Position numbers and translations under genes: made by a program | The notes under the pieces: generated by a model | Seen by the model: only the letters and a program-made list of their open reading frames with translations | What the model was told of the DNA's origin: nothing | Database searches by the model: none | Shown: in pieces, positions 1 through 6,969 of the stretch | How the letters are laid out: every line of letters begins with the position of its first letter | How positions within the stretch are numbered: the stretch's first letter is position 1 | Origin: Planctomycetaceae bacterium | GTDB taxonomy: Bacteria > Planctomycetota > Planctomycetia > Pirellulales > Thermoguttaceae | Length of the DNA stretch: 7,194 bases | NCBI GenBank assembly: GCA_031254675.1 | Contig: JAIRTV010000013.1 | Location: 1 to 7,194 of the forward strand | Direction: 5' to 3'

Positions 1-942
1 ATTGCTCTGCTGTTGCCGGCGGTTCAGGCTGCACGCGAAGCCGCAAGACGAATGCAATGCTCCAACAACATGAAACAATGGGGACTCGCCTTACATAATT
101 ATCACACAACATTTGATCAAATCCCGGGTCTCGCCAGTAGTTCTAATGCTTCTTTTTCGATTCACACTTATTTATTGCCTTATGTTGAAAAAACAGCTCT
201 CGCTAATTTGGTCGATTCTTCAATAGACTTATATTACGGTAGTGCAGGTGCAGCAACTTTACAATCAAATCATATAATTCCAGCCCAAACATCAGATTCT
301 TTATTTCGTTGTCCGAGTAATAGAGATCCAGTTACGCAAACAAATAATAAAGGCGAGGTTTATGCGTGTAACAATTACGTTTATTGTTTTGGAACAGGAA
401 CAGGTGAATTTTTTGATGTCCATGAAAAAACCGATGGTGCATTTTATCAAAAAGCAGCTATCGGTTTTAATAATTTTATGGACGGGACAAGCAATACAAT
501 GGTTCTTTCAGAGTTGATCGTGGGCAAAGGAAAAACAAACCAATTAGCCGAATCAACTATTGCCGACATTCAGAATTTGAAATTGGAAGCTACGTATATG
601 GGCGATTATTCACCCAGCATTCCAACAAATAGAGCAAAGTTCCAAGATAAGGATGTTGCTATTATAGAAGCTCCGTCAAAATGGCGTGATGATATTGGTA
701 AAGGTTGGATTGTTGGCAAATGTGATTCGACATTATATAACTCGTATCTTCCGCCAAATAGTCCGCTGCCGAATATTTATTGTGCTAATTTTGGATTTTT
801 TGCTGCGAGGAGTCGTCATGCAGGAATGGTCAATGTTCTTTTTGGCGATGGAAGCGTTCACCGTATTTCAAATAATATTTTGCTTGAGACGTGGCGGGCG
901 TACAGTACGATTGCTGGTTCGGAAACAGCGACAGTTGAATAA
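1..942 (+). CDS. DUF1559 (SBP_bac_10) pseudopilin-like protein, 5' truncated
   Basis: The frame is open from base 1, and 313 residues are visible before the TAA at 940-942. The first residues (IALLLPAVQAAREAARR, then MQCSNNMKQWGLALHNYH) are the classic DUF1559 continuation of a type IV pilin/type II pseudopilin N-terminus. The true start, with the prepilin cleavage site and first half of the hydrophobic helix (about 25-30 residues), therefore lies upstream of the window. The TTG at 13 is internal to this helix and is not a real start. The C-terminus carries the H-X9-DG motif, with H at visible residue 273 and DG at 283-284. Family members are probably membrane-tethered by the pseudopilin helix with an exported domain; their biochemical role is not established. 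The stop is only 3 bases before the chelatase gene, so co-transcription is likely. Family assignment is very secure, function is not. Confidence 0.95.
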   Translation: MALLLPAVQAAREAARRMQCSNNMKQWGLALHNYHTTFDQIPGLASSSNASFSIHTYLLPYVEKTALANLVDSSIDLYYGSAGAATLQSNHIIPAQTSDSLFRCPSNRDPVTQTNNKGEVYACNNYVYCFGTGTGEFFDVHEKTDGAFYQKAAIGFNNFMDGTSNTMVLSELIVGKGKTNQLAESTIADIQNLKLEATYMGDYSPSIPTNRAKFQDKDVAIIEAPSKWRDDIGKGWIVGKCDSTLYNSYLPPNSPLPNIYCANFGFFAARSRHAGMVNVLFGDGSVHRISNNILLETWRAYSTIAGSETATVE

Positions 943-945
943 GAA

Positions 946-3900
946 ATGATACGAACACGAAAAATAATTTTGGGCGTTATTATATTTGTTTTTCTTTTTT
1001 TCTTTGTGAAAGAGGGATTACATTGGTTTTTACGTCCAATGCGTGTTGTTGTCGTTAATTATTCTGATGCGAATTGGGGAGTTTGGAAAGTTGCTGCGAG
1101 TTTTACGCCTTATACGTTGCATCGTTTAACGTTTGCGGAGTTGGAGGAAAGATCGTTGACGAATTATGATGTTATTCTTATTTGGGCGCGCGGTTGGCAT
1201 CCAACTTCCAAACAAAAAGAACAACTTGACCTCGCCAGAAAACGCGGAACAAAAGTTTATACTTCGGCAACTACCCTCGACGAATCAATAGGACAAATGA
1301 ACGTTACCGAACAACAAGCAAAAAAAATCAATGACTATATTGAACAAGGCGGAATAGATAATATTACTTCGCTTTTACATTATTTTGCTCATGAATTTCA
1401 AGGATATTCGGTTAATGTTCCTGATGTTGTTGTTCGTCCTAATGTCGGGTATTTTCATTTGGGGGATAAATTTTTTGAAACGTTTGAAGAGTATGAGCAG
1501 TATCTCGATTCGCTTCAACCAATGTTGAAAAAAGACGCGCCACGTGTTGCTATTTTGGGACCGATTCTTAGACCTTACGCAACACTTGAGCGTCAATCTC
1601 TTGATGAATTAATTGACAAGTTGACTCGTCATGGAGTTCGTGTTTATGCAATAAATGGTTTGAAAGAAAAGCCGGAGTTGTTGGAGAAATGTCAACCGGA
1701 TGTTGCTGTCGTATTTCCGATAGGTCAAATATTATCCGGCAATGAAGGAAAGCGGATTTTAGAGCGTTTGAATATTCCTTGTCTCATCGCAATCAATATA
1801 ATTGCTTCGCGCGAAGAATGGGAATCAGAACCAACAGCAATGTCCGGCGCGTATTTAAGTTTGTCAACAGTTCTTCCTGAAATGGATGGAGCAATTGAGC
1901 CGACGGCGGTTTCTACTGTTGATCTTAATGAGGACGGGTTGAAACTTCGCAATCCTATTCATGAGAGAATTGATCGATTTGTTCGTCGTATTCTTCGTTG
2001 GTCAAATCTTCGGCGTAAAAGCAACGCTGAAAAACGAGTCGCAATTGTTTATTACAAAGGTCCCGGTCATGCTGCGATTACGGCTAAAGGTCTTGAAACG
2101 GTGAAGTCGCTTTACAATACTCTTTTGCGTCTGAAACAAGAAGGATACAATTTAGGTGATTCATTTCCTTCTACTCTTGAAGAATTTCAACAACGAATTG
2201 ACGTGGAAGGGCGAACAGTTGGGCAGTGGGCTGTTGGGGCGTTGGAGCAATTCGTAAAAGAAGGCAAACCAGAAATGATTCCCGCCACGCAATACTCAAA
2301 ATGGTTTCAACAAGAAATACCAGAAAAACGACAACAAGAAATTATATCTCTTTGGGGCAACATACCCGGAAAAATTTTAACCGTCCAAGAAAACGAACAA
2401 TCAATGATACTTGTAAGCCGAATTCGTTTTGGAAACATTGTAATTTTGCCCCAACCAACAACCGCCATTTTAACCGACGAAGAAATCGCTCAAGGTACTC
2501 ACGACACAAAATCTATTCATGGAACAATGAAACCGCCGCCGCATTTTTATATTGCGCCTTATTTGTGGCTACAACATGGTTTCAAAGCGGATGTACTTGT
2601 TCATTTTGGAACTCATGGTTCTCTTGAATTTACGCAAGGAAAATCGGTAGCGTTAAGTGAGCAATGTTTTCCTGTAATTTTGATTGGTGATTTGCCGCAC
2701 GTATATATTTATAGTATCAATAATATTGGTGAAGCTCTTCTTGCCAAGCGGCGTTCTGCTGCTGTGTTGGTTTCGTATTTAACGCAACCGTTCACTGAAG
2801 CCGGAATGTACGGTTCTCTTCAAACAATTTGTGAAAAAATCACTGACATTAAAACTGTCGAAGGCGATCAACTCAAATTAGAAATACGACGTTCTATTAC
2901 TCGGCTTGCGGAAGAAAATGATTTGCTCCAAGAAATCGATGTCAAAAAAACAACACACGAAAATACAGAATTTTTATTGGACGACGAACAGATTGAAAAA
3001 CTGCACGACTATTTACATCAACTTGAAGGCGAAAATGTCAATGACGGTTTGCATGTTTTGGGGCGTTCATGGACGGAAGAACAGATTGTCAAAACTGCTG
3101 TTGCTATGTTGGGAGACAGGGCGTTAAATGAAATCAAGTTGGATGATGATATTTCAAAAGACGATCATAATTATCTTGATAAGAAACGTGAAAAACTTTT
3201 AGACTTGGTGAGACAATCTTTGCTCTCTCCGTCTTCTTCTTTGGAAAGTTCGCCTATTGAAGAAACACCGCCGAAAGAAAAACCAACACGAAAACCCGCT
3301 AATGTTGCAAATTCCAGAAGACCGCAAAGAGGACAATCTATTCCTGCAACTGTTCCTGTTGTTAATCCGCTTGCGAATATTGGCAAGTATATTCGCGCAC
3401 TTCAAGAATCACAAAACGCGGAATTGGATCGTTTTATTATGTCTTTATCGGGCAAATTTATTCCGCCATCTTCCGGCGGCGATGTAATTATCAATCCCGA
3501 CGCTGCACCAACAGGACGCAATATTATGTCGCTTGATGTGGAATCTACGCCATCGGAGGAGGCGTGGACTGTTGCGGTTCGGCTTTCCGACGAGATTATT
3601 GCGGAACATCAAAAACAACACAACGGCGCATATCCGCGACGTATTAGTTGCACATTTTGGGGCGGCGAATACATACGAACACGAGGAACAATTTTAGCAC
3701 AATCACTTTATTTTATGGGAGTCCGATTAGTGCGAGATTCGCGTGGTTCGGTGGTGTCGTTGGAAGTTATACCGTCGGAAGAATTGAAACGTCCGCGAAT
3801 TGATATTTTCATTCAAACATCAGGACAATTCCGCGACGCAGCAGGTTCACGAATTGAATTGCTTAATCAAGCTGTAGAAATGGTGTCAAAACTTCCTGAT

Positions 3901-5019
3901 GAACCATATCAAAATTTTGTCAAAGAACATTCGTTAAAAACAGAAAATATCCTAAAACGCAAGGGATATTCCGCAGCCGAATCTCGTGAATATTCAACGG
4001 CGCGTATTTTTGGTTCGCCTTATGCTGCTAATTATGGTACTGGAATTATGGAAGTCATAGAGCGCGGCGACCGTTGGGAAAATGATTCTCAGATTGCGGA
4101 TAAATATATCAAAAATATGAACGGCGTATTTCGCAATGGTAAAGTTTGGGGTATTCCAATTGACGGACTCATGGAATCGCAACTCGACGAAACGGATATT
4201 ATTCTTCATTCGCGTTCGTCCAACACGTGGGGACCGCTTCGGCTTGATCATGTTTATGAATTTTCAACATTGGCACTTGCCGTGCGATCTAAAACTGGAG
4301 TTGATCCGCAAATTTTATTCAGTGATTTGCGCAATCCTGAAAAAGCAAAAGTTACTCAAGCAAAAAAAGCAATCCGTGAAGAAACCAGAACAACTCTTTG
4401 GAATCCCAAATACATCTCCGCTCTACAAAAAGAAAGCGGAAACGCCGCCGCACAATTCGTCGAGACTATACGTAATCTTTACGGTTGGAATGTTGTTCAA
4501 CCGTCAAGTATTGATGCGTCGCTTTGGGAAGAGACTTATCGCGTTTATATTGAAGATAAAAATAAATTAGGATTGCGAGAATATTTTGAAAAACAATCGC
4601 CTTATGCTTTGCAGGATATTACTGCGATCATGCTTGAAACTATTCGCAAGGAACTTTGGAAGGCATCACCCGAAATAATTGAAAACTTAACAAAAATTCA
4701 CGCAGAATTTGTTGCGGAACATGGAGCGGGTTGTTCTTATGACACGTGCGCAAATAGCAAGTTACATCAGTTTATCGGAAATCATTTGACAGAAGAATTA
4801 CAAGCAAAATATCAAAACTCATTAAATACCGCCCTACAATCAACTCAACCGCTTCCTGAAATCGAAGGAATTGAACTTGAAAAAAAGACGACTAAAATTG
4901 CCGATGAACAAGAACAAAAAGATTTTTCATTTGGAATTATCTTGGCAATTTTTTTAACGACAACCGTAATTTTAACAATGGGAATTTTTATTGGCAGAAG
5001 GGGAAAGTTACATGTTTGA
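946..5019 (+). CDS. hmuS: Membrane-anchored CobN/HmuS-family metallochelatase
   Basis: This 1357-aa protein is the length of a CobN/ChlH/BchH large chelatase subunit, the family that inserts or removes metal in tetrapyrroles. Hallmarks are HFGTHGSLEF at residues 553-562, the following GKSVALSEQCFP, GDLPHVYIYSINNIGEALLAKRR at 581-603 (key residues G581, D582, P584, E596, K601), NPDAAPTGRN at 850-859, and downstream WGGEYIRTRG, RPRIDIF and RIFGSPYAANYGTG. A Pro/Ser-rich linker occupies about 755-805. Residues 7-23 form a hydrophobic segment after MIRTRK, and about 1329-1349 form a second one followed by RRGK, which predicts a periplasmic body with both ends in the cytoplasm. This double anchor and the ExbB/DUF2149 neighbours fit HmuS of Bacteroidetes heme-utilisation loci better than aerobic cobaltochelatase CobN. 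ATG 946 is chosen because it opens the anchor and lies 3 bases after the previous stop. The ribosome site is weak (AATAAG), suggesting translational coupling. The family call is certain; substrate and direction (insertion or removal) are inferred. Confidence 0.93.
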   Translation: MIRTRKIILGVIIFVFLFFFVKEGLHWFLRPMRVVVVNYSDANWGVWKVAASFTPYTLHRLTFAELEERSLTNYDVILIWARGWHPTSKQKEQLDLARKRGTKVYTSATTLDESIGQMNVTEQQAKKINDYIEQGGIDNITSLLHYFAHEFQGYSVNVPDVVVRPNVGYFHLGDKFFETFEEYEQYLDSLQPMLKKDAPRVAILGPILRPYATLERQSLDELIDKLTRHGVRVYAINGLKEKPELLEKCQPDVAVVFPIGQILSGNEGKRILERLNIPCLIAINIIASREEWESEPTAMSGAYLSLSTVLPEMDGAIEPTAVSTVDLNEDGLKLRNPIHERIDRFVRRILRWSNLRRKSNAEKRVAIVYYKGPGHAAITAKGLETVKSLYNTLLRLKQEGYNLGDSFPSTLEEFQQRIDVEGRTVGQWAVGALEQFVKEGKPEMIPATQYSKWFQQEIPEKRQQEIISLWGNIPGKILTVQENEQSMILVSRIRFGNIVILPQPTTAILTDEEIAQGTHDTKSIHGTMKPPPHFYIAPYLWLQHGFKADVLVHFGTHGSLEFTQGKSVALSEQCFPVILIGDLPHVYIYSINNIGEALLAKRRSAAVLVSYLTQPFTEAGMYGSLQTICEKITDIKTVEGDQLKLEIRRSITRLAEENDLLQEIDVKKTTHENTEFLLDDEQIEKLHDYLHQLEGENVNDGLHVLGRSWTEEQIVKTAVAMLGDRALNEIKLDDDISKDDHNYLDKKREKLLDLVRQSLLSPSSSLESSPIEETPPKEKPTRKPANVANSRRPQRGQSIPATVPVVNPLANIGKYIRALQESQNAELDRFIMSLSGKFIPPSSGGDVIINPDAAPTGRNIMSLDVESTPSEEAWTVAVRLSDEIIAEHQKQHNGAYPRRISCTFWGGEYIRTRGTILAQSLYFMGVRLVRDSRGSVVSLEVIPSEELKRPRIDIFIQTSGQFRDAAGSRIELLNQAVEMVSKLPDEPYQNFVKEHSLKTENILKRKGYSAAESREYSTARIFGSPYAANYGTGIMEVIERGDRWENDSQIADKYIKNMNGVFRNGKVWGIPIDGLMESQLDETDIILHSRSSNTWGPLRLDHVYEFSTLALAVRSKTGVDPQILFSDLRNPEKAKVTQAKKAIREETRTTLWNPKYISALQKESGNAAAQFVETIRNLYGWNVVQPSSIDASLWEETYRVYIEDKNKLGLREYFEKQSPYALQDITAIMLETIRKELWKASPEIIENLTKIHAEFVAEHGAGCSYDTCANSKLHQFIGNHLTEELQAKYQNSLNTALQSTQPLPEIEGIELEKKTTKIADEQEQKDFSFGIILAIFLTTTVILTMGIFIGRRGKLHV
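4996..5004 (+). promoter_or_regulatory. Ribosome binding site deciding start at 5012
   Basis: The purine run AGAAGGGGA lies inside the 3' end of the chelatase gene, about 8 bases before ATG 5012. It supports that ATG over the in-frame TTG at 4991, which would add seven residues (MAEGESY) with no hydrophobic or conserved character. Confidence 0.7.
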
Positions 5020-5770
5020 TGATTCTTTTTCAATTTGGTTGAGTCCTTTTGCGGAAAATGTAAATGCGCAATGGATAAATGTTACATTTATTATTCTTTC
5101 TGTGTTGATGTTTTTTTCCACTGCTCTTTCTATTGCTCGAGAGAAGAGTTGGGCAATGTATTTTGGAGCGGTTATATTTTTGTTGTTAGCTGGATATGGA
5201 ACAGCACCTATTGCCGACGCTCGCTCGCCACGTGAATTACAACATTGGTTTGCGCAATCATCAGTACTTGCCACTTTATCAGCATTGCAGATTTGCTGGA
5301 TTGGTATAACCGTTTTTTGGGCAGTCAAAGAAGAATTATCAATTGCCCCCCAAAAAAATAATATTGTAAAATTTCGATTGTCGTTGATTTGTTTTTTGGC
5401 AATTTTTCCGTCGCCGGTTTGGTTTCTTTTTCTGATTGGAATTGAGCAAAACCTGTTCATCCATTCAGAAACAATCCACCCGCAAACAATCGGAATAAGT
5501 TTATCGATTGTTTGTTGTTTTGTATTAACTTTATTGATTGGTGTTATTTTGTTGTTGTCAAAACGGACAAGAATAGGGTTACATTTATTGACGGGATGTT
5601 TGGTGTTGTCAATTTGTTCACTGCTTCCGGTGTTACCCGAAAAACTATATTGGAATCGCTCGGCACAATACGCAACAAATTCAAATGAGTTATTTTTGTT
5701 TGCCGGATTGATAGTATTTTTTATTTTGATCGGTATTATTTTTTATAAAAAGAAAAAAAATTATGACTAA
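5012..5770 (+). CDS. Polytopic membrane protein of the HmuS/ExbB/DUF2149 cluster (HmuT-position)
   Basis: This 252-aa protein is very hydrophobic, with about seven membrane segments at roughly residues 22-42, 47-65, 80-104, 120-142, 158-180, 186-207 and 227-247, and a cytoplasm-like KKKKNYD tail. I do not recognise a catalytic motif. The loop after segment 2 (GTAPIADARSPRELQHWF, about 63-80) carries the densest set of polar and charged residues and could be functional. The gene overlaps the chelatase by 8 bases and the ExbB-like gene by 8 bases, so it is made with both. Position and topology match the poorly characterised integral membrane protein between the CobN-like and ExbB-like genes in hmuSTUV-type clusters. 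A DUF2162-like putative transporter, found in comparable archaeal clusters, is an alternative I cannot confirm. Possible roles are a membrane platform for the chelatase or a permease for the released metal or porphyrin; both are inference. Confidence 0.85.
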   Translation: MFDDSFSIWLSPFAENVNAQWINVTFIILSVLMFFSTALSIAREKSWAMYFGAVIFLLLAGYGTAPIADARSPRELQHWFAQSSVLATLSALQICWIGITVFWAVKEELSIAPQKNNIVKFRLSLICFLAIFPSPVWFLFLIGIEQNLFIHSETIHPQTIGISLSIVCCFVLTLLIGVILLLSKRTRIGLHLLTGCLVLSICSLLPVLPEKLYWNRSAQYATNSNELFLFAGLIVFFILIGIIFYKKKKNYD

Positions 5771-6392
5771 CGCTTTAACAATTCTTTCACACGTTTTTTA
5801 TTTGATCTCCAACGCCTTACTTATTCCGGTTATGTTGGGGCTTTTATTCGGTTTTTTGTCTGCTCTTTTTATTTTTGGGCAAATGATACGCGAATTATTG
5901 GAACGACATTTTTTTGAGAAAACACGAAAAGAATGTGTTCAATTACTCGAATCGTCAGAAACGTTACCGGAAGGTTTAGTTGATGGTGGCGTGTTGACAG
6001 ATGCGTTGGGCAAAATCAAAATTCACGCAGATAACAATTTTATCGTGGACAAAATCATCGCGTCAACAGAATCATATTGGGACAGAGAATTGGAAAAACT
6101 ACAAACATGGTGTCGGCTAGGACCATCACTTGGGTTAATGGGAACGTTGATTCCGCTTGGACCCGGATTAGTTGCGCTTGCTGATGGAGATTTGAAAACA
6201 TTGTCGAACAATCTGATTATTGCTTTTGCTACAACTGTTGTTGGTATTCTTATTGCGTTAATTGTGTCTGGAGTTCACACCGTCCGAAAAAATTGGTATC
6301 GCAACGATTCAATTTTACTCAATTTTGCCGCCGAAATCTTAACTGAAAAACAAAAACAACCAAAAGAAAACCAAAAAGGAAATCAACAATGA
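5763..6392 (+). CDS. MotA/TolQ/ExbB proton-channel family protein (HmuU-like)
   Basis: This 209-aa protein has the three-helix plan of TolQ/ExbB: helix 1 at about residues 12-40, a cytoplasmic region with the charged stretch REL..RHFFEKTRKE and an amphipathic segment, helix 2 at about 117-140 and helix 3 at about 149-172. The diagnostic sequence is RLGPSLGLMGTLIPLGPGL at 118-136, the counterpart of the ExbB/TolQ GLLGTV region, followed by NLIIAFATTVVGILIAL, in which T157/T158 fall where the family has its conserved pore threonine. Such proteins form pentameric rings that conduct protons and drive work in the periplasm through an ExbD/TolR-like partner. The partner here is the next gene, with an ATGA overlap. 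Start ATG 5763 overlaps the previous gene by 8 bases and has only an A-rich leader as ribosome site. Family is secure; its coupling to the chelatase is inferred from the operon. Confidence 0.92.
   Translation: MTNALTILSHVFYLISNALLIPVMLGLLFGFLSALFIFGQMIRELLERHFFEKTRKECVQLLESSETLPEGLVDGGVLTDALGKIKIHADNNFIVDKIIASTESYWDRELEKLQTWCRLGPSLGLMGTLIPLGPGLVALADGDLKTLSNNLIIAFATTVVGILIALIVSGVHTVRKNWYRNDSILLNFAAEILTEKQKQPKENQKGNQQ
6375..6380 (+). promoter_or_regulatory. Ribosome binding site for the DUF2149 gene
   Basis: AAAGGA lies 8 bases before ATG 6389, inside the end of the ExbB-like gene. It fixes the ATGA stop/start overlap as the true start and implies matched synthesis of the channel and its partner. 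Confidence 0.65.
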
Positions 6393-6745
6393 GACGTTTA
6401 CAAAAAAAACAAAAACAATTTAAAACCAACACAGAAAACATTCCTGTTGATCCATTGAGTCATCTCGGCAATTTGTTTGATACAGCAATGGTATTTGCGG
6501 TTGCGTTTATGGTTGCGTTGCTTTCGTTCCTTCACATTCCAACATTATTACAAAACAACGACTATACCGTTATTACTAATCCGGGCAAACCAAACATGGA
6601 GATTGTTGTCAAGAAAGAAAACGTAATCGAACATTACGAAGCAACAGACCTCAAAGGAAGTGGCGAAGGTGTCCTTCTAGGAAAAGCCTACCGCCTCCCA
6701 GACGGACGTGTCATCTACGTCCCAACAGAATCCGAATCTGAATAA
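6389..6745 (+). CDS. DUF2149 protein, ExbD/TolR-like partner (HmuV-like)
   Basis: This 118-aa protein has a short basic, cytoplasm-like N-terminus (about 1-20), one membrane helix at about 28-50 and an exported C-terminal domain. The DUF2149 signature is visible: DPLSHLGNLFDTAMVFAVAF at 21-40, then NPGKPNMEIVVKK and the C-terminal GEGVLLGKAYRLPDGRVIYV. The helix begins with an Asp (D31) in NLFDTAMVF, much like the FIDVMLVLL motif of ExbD/TolR, where the Asp carries protons. The gene follows the ExbB-like gene with a 4-base overlap, as exbD follows exbB. The probable role is the rotor or transmission subunit that passes proton-driven movement to the periplasmic chelatase. DUF2149 membership is strong; ExbD-like function is inference from topology, the Asp and context. 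Confidence 0.9.
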   Translation: MRRLQKKQKQFKTNTENIPVDPLSHLGNLFDTAMVFAVAFMVALLSFLHIPTLLQNNDYTVITNPGKPNMEIVVKKENVIEHYEATDLKGSGEGVLLGKAYRLPDGRVIYVPTESESE

Positions 6746-6761
6746 AGTTTTTTAAAAATCT

Positions 6762-6777
6762 ATACCGAAGCCGGTAT
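6762..6777 (-). terminator. Hairpin, terminator-like on the minus strand
   Basis: ATACCG/CGGTAT form a 6-bp stem with an AAGC loop. On the + strand no T-tract follows (GGGCAG), so it is a poor terminator for the operon. Read on the - strand it is followed by AGATTTTTAAAAAAC, a reasonable T-rich tail. No minus-strand gene is visible in the window, so its use is uncertain. Confidence 0.35.
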
Positions 6778-6797
6778 GGGCAGTAGGTTTCGCCCAT
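6776..6797. repeat. Inverted repeat ATGGGC...GCCCAT
   Basis: A 6-bp inverted repeat with a 10-base loop directly abuts and partly overlaps the preceding hairpin. The two stems share bases 6776-6777 and could form mutually exclusive or stacked structures in a transcript. Confidence 0.45.
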
Positions 6798-6873
6798 GAA
6801 CAAACGCTTCGCGATGCTACGCTTGCCGTGTTCAGCTTCCTGATTTTAAAACGGCTTCAGCATATAGCGGTAC

Positions 6874-6902
6874 TTTTCAATATTTATTGTGTGATCTATA
6901 AT
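6874..6902 (+). promoter_or_regulatory. Possible sigma-70-like promoter
   Basis: A perfect TATAAT at 6897-6902 lies 17 bases after TTTTCA (6874-6879, 4 of 6 matches to TTGACA). It would start transcripts near 6909, upstream of the hairpin/T-tract at 6970-6992 and the gene at 7029. In AT-rich sequence such matches arise by chance. Confidence 0.3.
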
Positions 6903-6969
6903 TTTGTGATAAAGTTTTCCTTGTAATACTTCTTTTGTTGATGAGATTATTGTGTTTTATGCTGAAGCT

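Noticed and set aside
686..949. 87-aa + strand frame overlapping the DUF1559 C-terminus
   Set aside because: It is a shadow frame of the H-X9-DG region of the DUF1559 gene.
2226..2627. 133-aa + strand open frame within the chelatase gene
   Set aside because: It is out of frame with the well-conserved CobN/HmuS coding sequence, has low-complexity Asn/Arg/Thr-rich content and shows no recognisable domain.
4136..4570. 144-aa + strand open frame within the chelatase gene
   Set aside because: It overlaps conserved CobN-family sequence in another frame and has no family resemblance or ribosome site.
946..5019. Aerobic cobaltochelatase CobN or Mg-chelatase BchH/ChlH of cobalamin or chlorophyll synthesis
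   Set aside because: The superfamily is the same, but the two membrane anchors, ExbB/DUF2149 neighbours and lack of CobS/T, ChlI/D or other pathway genes in the window favour the HmuS branch.
5008..5460. 150-aa minus-strand open frame opposite the polytopic membrane protein
   Set aside because: The + strand frame gives a coherent multi-helix protein with a good ribosome site and operon overlaps; the antisense frame has neither.
5763..6745. Ordinary ExbB/ExbD pair energising a TonB outer-membrane receptor
   Set aside because: The small partner is DUF2149 rather than ExbD, no tonB or receptor gene is present, and the genes are fused by overlaps to the chelatase cluster.
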